Source: Bacteroidales bacterium UBA6397 (lineage in GTDB: Bacteria > Bacteroidota > Bacteroidia > Bacteroidales > UBA932). Taken from it: 64,000 bases of DNA. Of the stretch, positions 62,813-64,000 are shown in pieces. Numbering within the stretch: the first letter of the stretch is position 1; each line of letters begins with the position of its first letter. Position numbers and translations under genes: made by a program. The notes below the pieces were generated by a model. The model was not told the origin of the DNA and did not search any database. It worked only from the letters and a program-made list of their open reading frames with translations. The stretch is taken from contig DJQB01000040.1 of NCBI GenBank assembly GCA_002439875.1, forward strand, positions 28,308 to 92,307, written 5' to 3'.

Positions 62813-63886
62813 GTGGACGAAGAGAGACTTTACAACGACCAAGAGGAAAACGTTGAGGACGAGGAGCAGGGAATGTTTGAGCATTTCCGGCTTAATGTCG
62901 ATGTCGGCCAGACCCCAATGCGTGTGGACAAGTACATGGCCACGCATCTGGAGGACACTTCAAGGCACAGGGTTCAGTGTGCTATCAAGGAAGGATATGT
63001 GCGTGTGAATGACAAGGTTGCGAAAGCGAACCTCATCATCAGACCGGGAGATGTCATTAGGTTTGTGATGCCGTACCGCCGCCGCGGCCTTGAGATCCTG
63101 CCACAGGACATTCCATTGAACATAGTCTATGAGGACAACGACCTTCTTGTTGTAAACAAAGCCGCCGGGATGGTTGTCCACCCTGGGCACGGTCACTTCG
63201 AGGGAACCCTCATCAACGCTCTCTCCTATCATCTGGGAATATCCCAGGGGCCGGAGGCTGCAGACGAGCGGATGGGCATCCTTGTACACAGAATCGACAA
63301 GGACACATCGGGGCTTCTGGTTGTGGCCAAAAACGATGAGACTCAACTGGATCTTGCGCGTCAGTTCTTCGAGCACTCTATCGAAAGACGGTACGTTGCG
63401 GTTGTCTGGGGCAACATCAAGGAGGACGAAGGGACGGTTGACGGGAACATAGGGCGCGATCCTAACGATAGGTTAAGGTTTAAGGTCTATCCCGGTGAAG
63501 ATGACCGTGGCAAGCATGCCGTGACTCATTACAAGGTGTTGGAAAGGTTTGGTTATGTGACGGTTGTCGAGTGCAAACTGGAGACCGGGCGCACGCACCA
63601 GATCAGGGTTCACATGAGCTACATCGGGCATCCGCTGTTCAATGACGAGAGGTACGGCGGCTCGGAAATCCGCAAGGGCACAATCTACGCCAAATACCGT
63701 CAGTTCATCCAGAACTGTTTTGAGATCTGCCCTCGGCAGGCACTCCATGCGAAGACTCTCGGCTTCGTCCATCCCGGCACAGGCAAATGGATCCAATTCG
63801 ATTCGCAGTTACCAGAAGATATGACCGCCATGATTGACAAGTGGAGGAACTACGTCAATTTTGTCAAGGCGGAAGAAGACGATTGA
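62813..63886 (+). CDS. rluD: Ribosomal large-subunit pseudouridine synthase (RluD-like)
   Basis: 357-aa RluA-family enzyme. An acidic N-terminus is followed by an S4 RNA-binding domain (MRVDKYMATHLEDTSRHRVQ, ~38-95) and the catalytic domain with GILVHRIDKDTSGLLVVAK (catalytic Asp in HRIDKDT), LETGRTHQIRVHM and ALHAKTLGFVHP. RluD usually makes the pseudouridines of 23S helix 69. The frame starts with GTG at 62813; an ATG at 62873 would drop the acidic leader. Confidence 0.92.
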   Translation: MDEERLYNDQEENVEDEEQGMFEHFRLNVDVGQTPMRVDKYMATHLEDTSRHRVQCAIKEGYVRVNDKVAKANLIIRPGDVIRFVMPYRRRGLEILPQDIPLNIVYEDNDLLVVNKAAGMVVHPGHGHFEGTLINALSYHLGISQGPEAADERMGILVHRIDKDTSGLLVVAKNDETQLDLARQFFEHSIERRYVAVVWGNIKEDEGTVDGNIGRDPNDRLRFKVYPGEDDRGKHAVTHYKVLERFGYVTVVECKLETGRTHQIRVHMSYIGHPLFNDERYGGSEIRKGTIYAKYRQFIQNCFEICPRQALHAKTLGFVHPGTGKWIQFDSQLPEDMTAMIDKWRNYVNFVKAEEDD

Positions 63887-63911
63887 TCTAACATTAAACC
63901 GGTTAGAAAGA

Positions 63912-64000
63912 ATGTCCGATTGGATAGCCAGAATAAGTAAATTTTCTGACAACATATTCACGATCTTACACATCAAAGTCAAAAAAGACTATGGCGAATT
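63912..64000 (+). CDS. Start of an unidentified gene (cut by window edge)
   Basis: An ATG 25 bp after rluD opens a frame of 29 codons (MSDWIARISKFSDNIFTILH...) that runs off the window without a stop. Spacing suggests it continues the engB-rluD transcription unit. Too short to identify. Confidence 0.45.
   Translation, partial: MSDWIARISKFSDNIFTILHIKVKKDYGE

Overview
The window comes from a member of the Bacteroidota, most likely the order Bacteroidales, with roughly 50% G+C. The evidence is a SusC/SusD pair, GH92 and GH125 mannosidases, recurrent TAnnTTTG promoter boxes in place of -35/-10 pairs, few clear Shine-Dalgarno sites, PspC/PadR and WbqC-type genes, and a type II-C CRISPR-Cas9 relic whose long repeat is of the kind found in this phylum. 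Most of the window is ordinary chromosomal housekeeping DNA. No tRNA or rRNA genes, complete insertion sequences or prophage genes were seen.

Layout. 1-4.1 kb: 5' part of proS, a Trp/Tyr-rich lipoprotein and a FadL-like outer-membrane protein. 4.1-7.6 kb (minus): lpxD, lpxC, lpxA and a WbqC-family gene; LpxC lacks the FabZ domain usually fused to it in this phylum. 7.7-12.5 kb: rimP-nusA-infB behind a promoter and a terminator-like leader hairpin. 12.5-19.8 kb: folP, tmk, a MauE/DoxX membrane protein, purB, ftsB/divIC-like, a sugar nucleotidyltransferase, a CPBP protease and a YgjP-type metallopeptidase. 19.9-24.3 kb: an AAA/DUF4143 ATPase, then rpsO-pnp. 24.5-28.7 kb: a TlpA-like lipoprotein and a pspC-padR-pspC operon. 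28.9-32.6 kb: GH92 and GH125 alpha-mannosidases.

32.9-37.3 kb (minus) holds a three-gene restriction-modification-like operon: an SF2 helicase with a GIY-YIG-like N-terminus and two methyltransferase-like proteins, one of which lacks the NPPY motif. 38.0-46.1 kb (minus) is a polysaccharide utilization locus: GH123-like enzyme, beta-helix lipoprotein, SusC, SusD. 46.2-49.0 kb is fumarase and prfB, the latter with an intact programmed +1 frameshift.

49.0-50.6 kb is a degraded region. It holds a large hairpin, an apparently intact tracrRNA gene with promoter and terminator, the first ~137 codons of a type II-C cas9, about one spacer length of DNA and a single CRISPR repeat. Everything between the cas9 5' end and the array end (the rest of cas9, presumably cas1 and cas2, and most of the array) is missing. 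50.6-58.1 kb: an AAA ATPase, an S41 peptidase, murI, pncB, xseB and xseA. 58.1-64.0 kb: engB, prs, a small Cys-rich membrane protein, der, a LysE exporter, a PASTA protein, rluD and the start of one more gene.

Three signals not tied to single genes stand out. The heptamer TGAATAT/ATATTCA is strongly over-represented on both strands, in and out of genes. A hairpin element with a constant TTCGACARGCTC core and arms that change in a compensating way occurs four times between 51.8 and 56.6 kb, once inside murI. The CRISPR relic retains a tracrRNA whose anti-repeat still matches the one surviving repeat.
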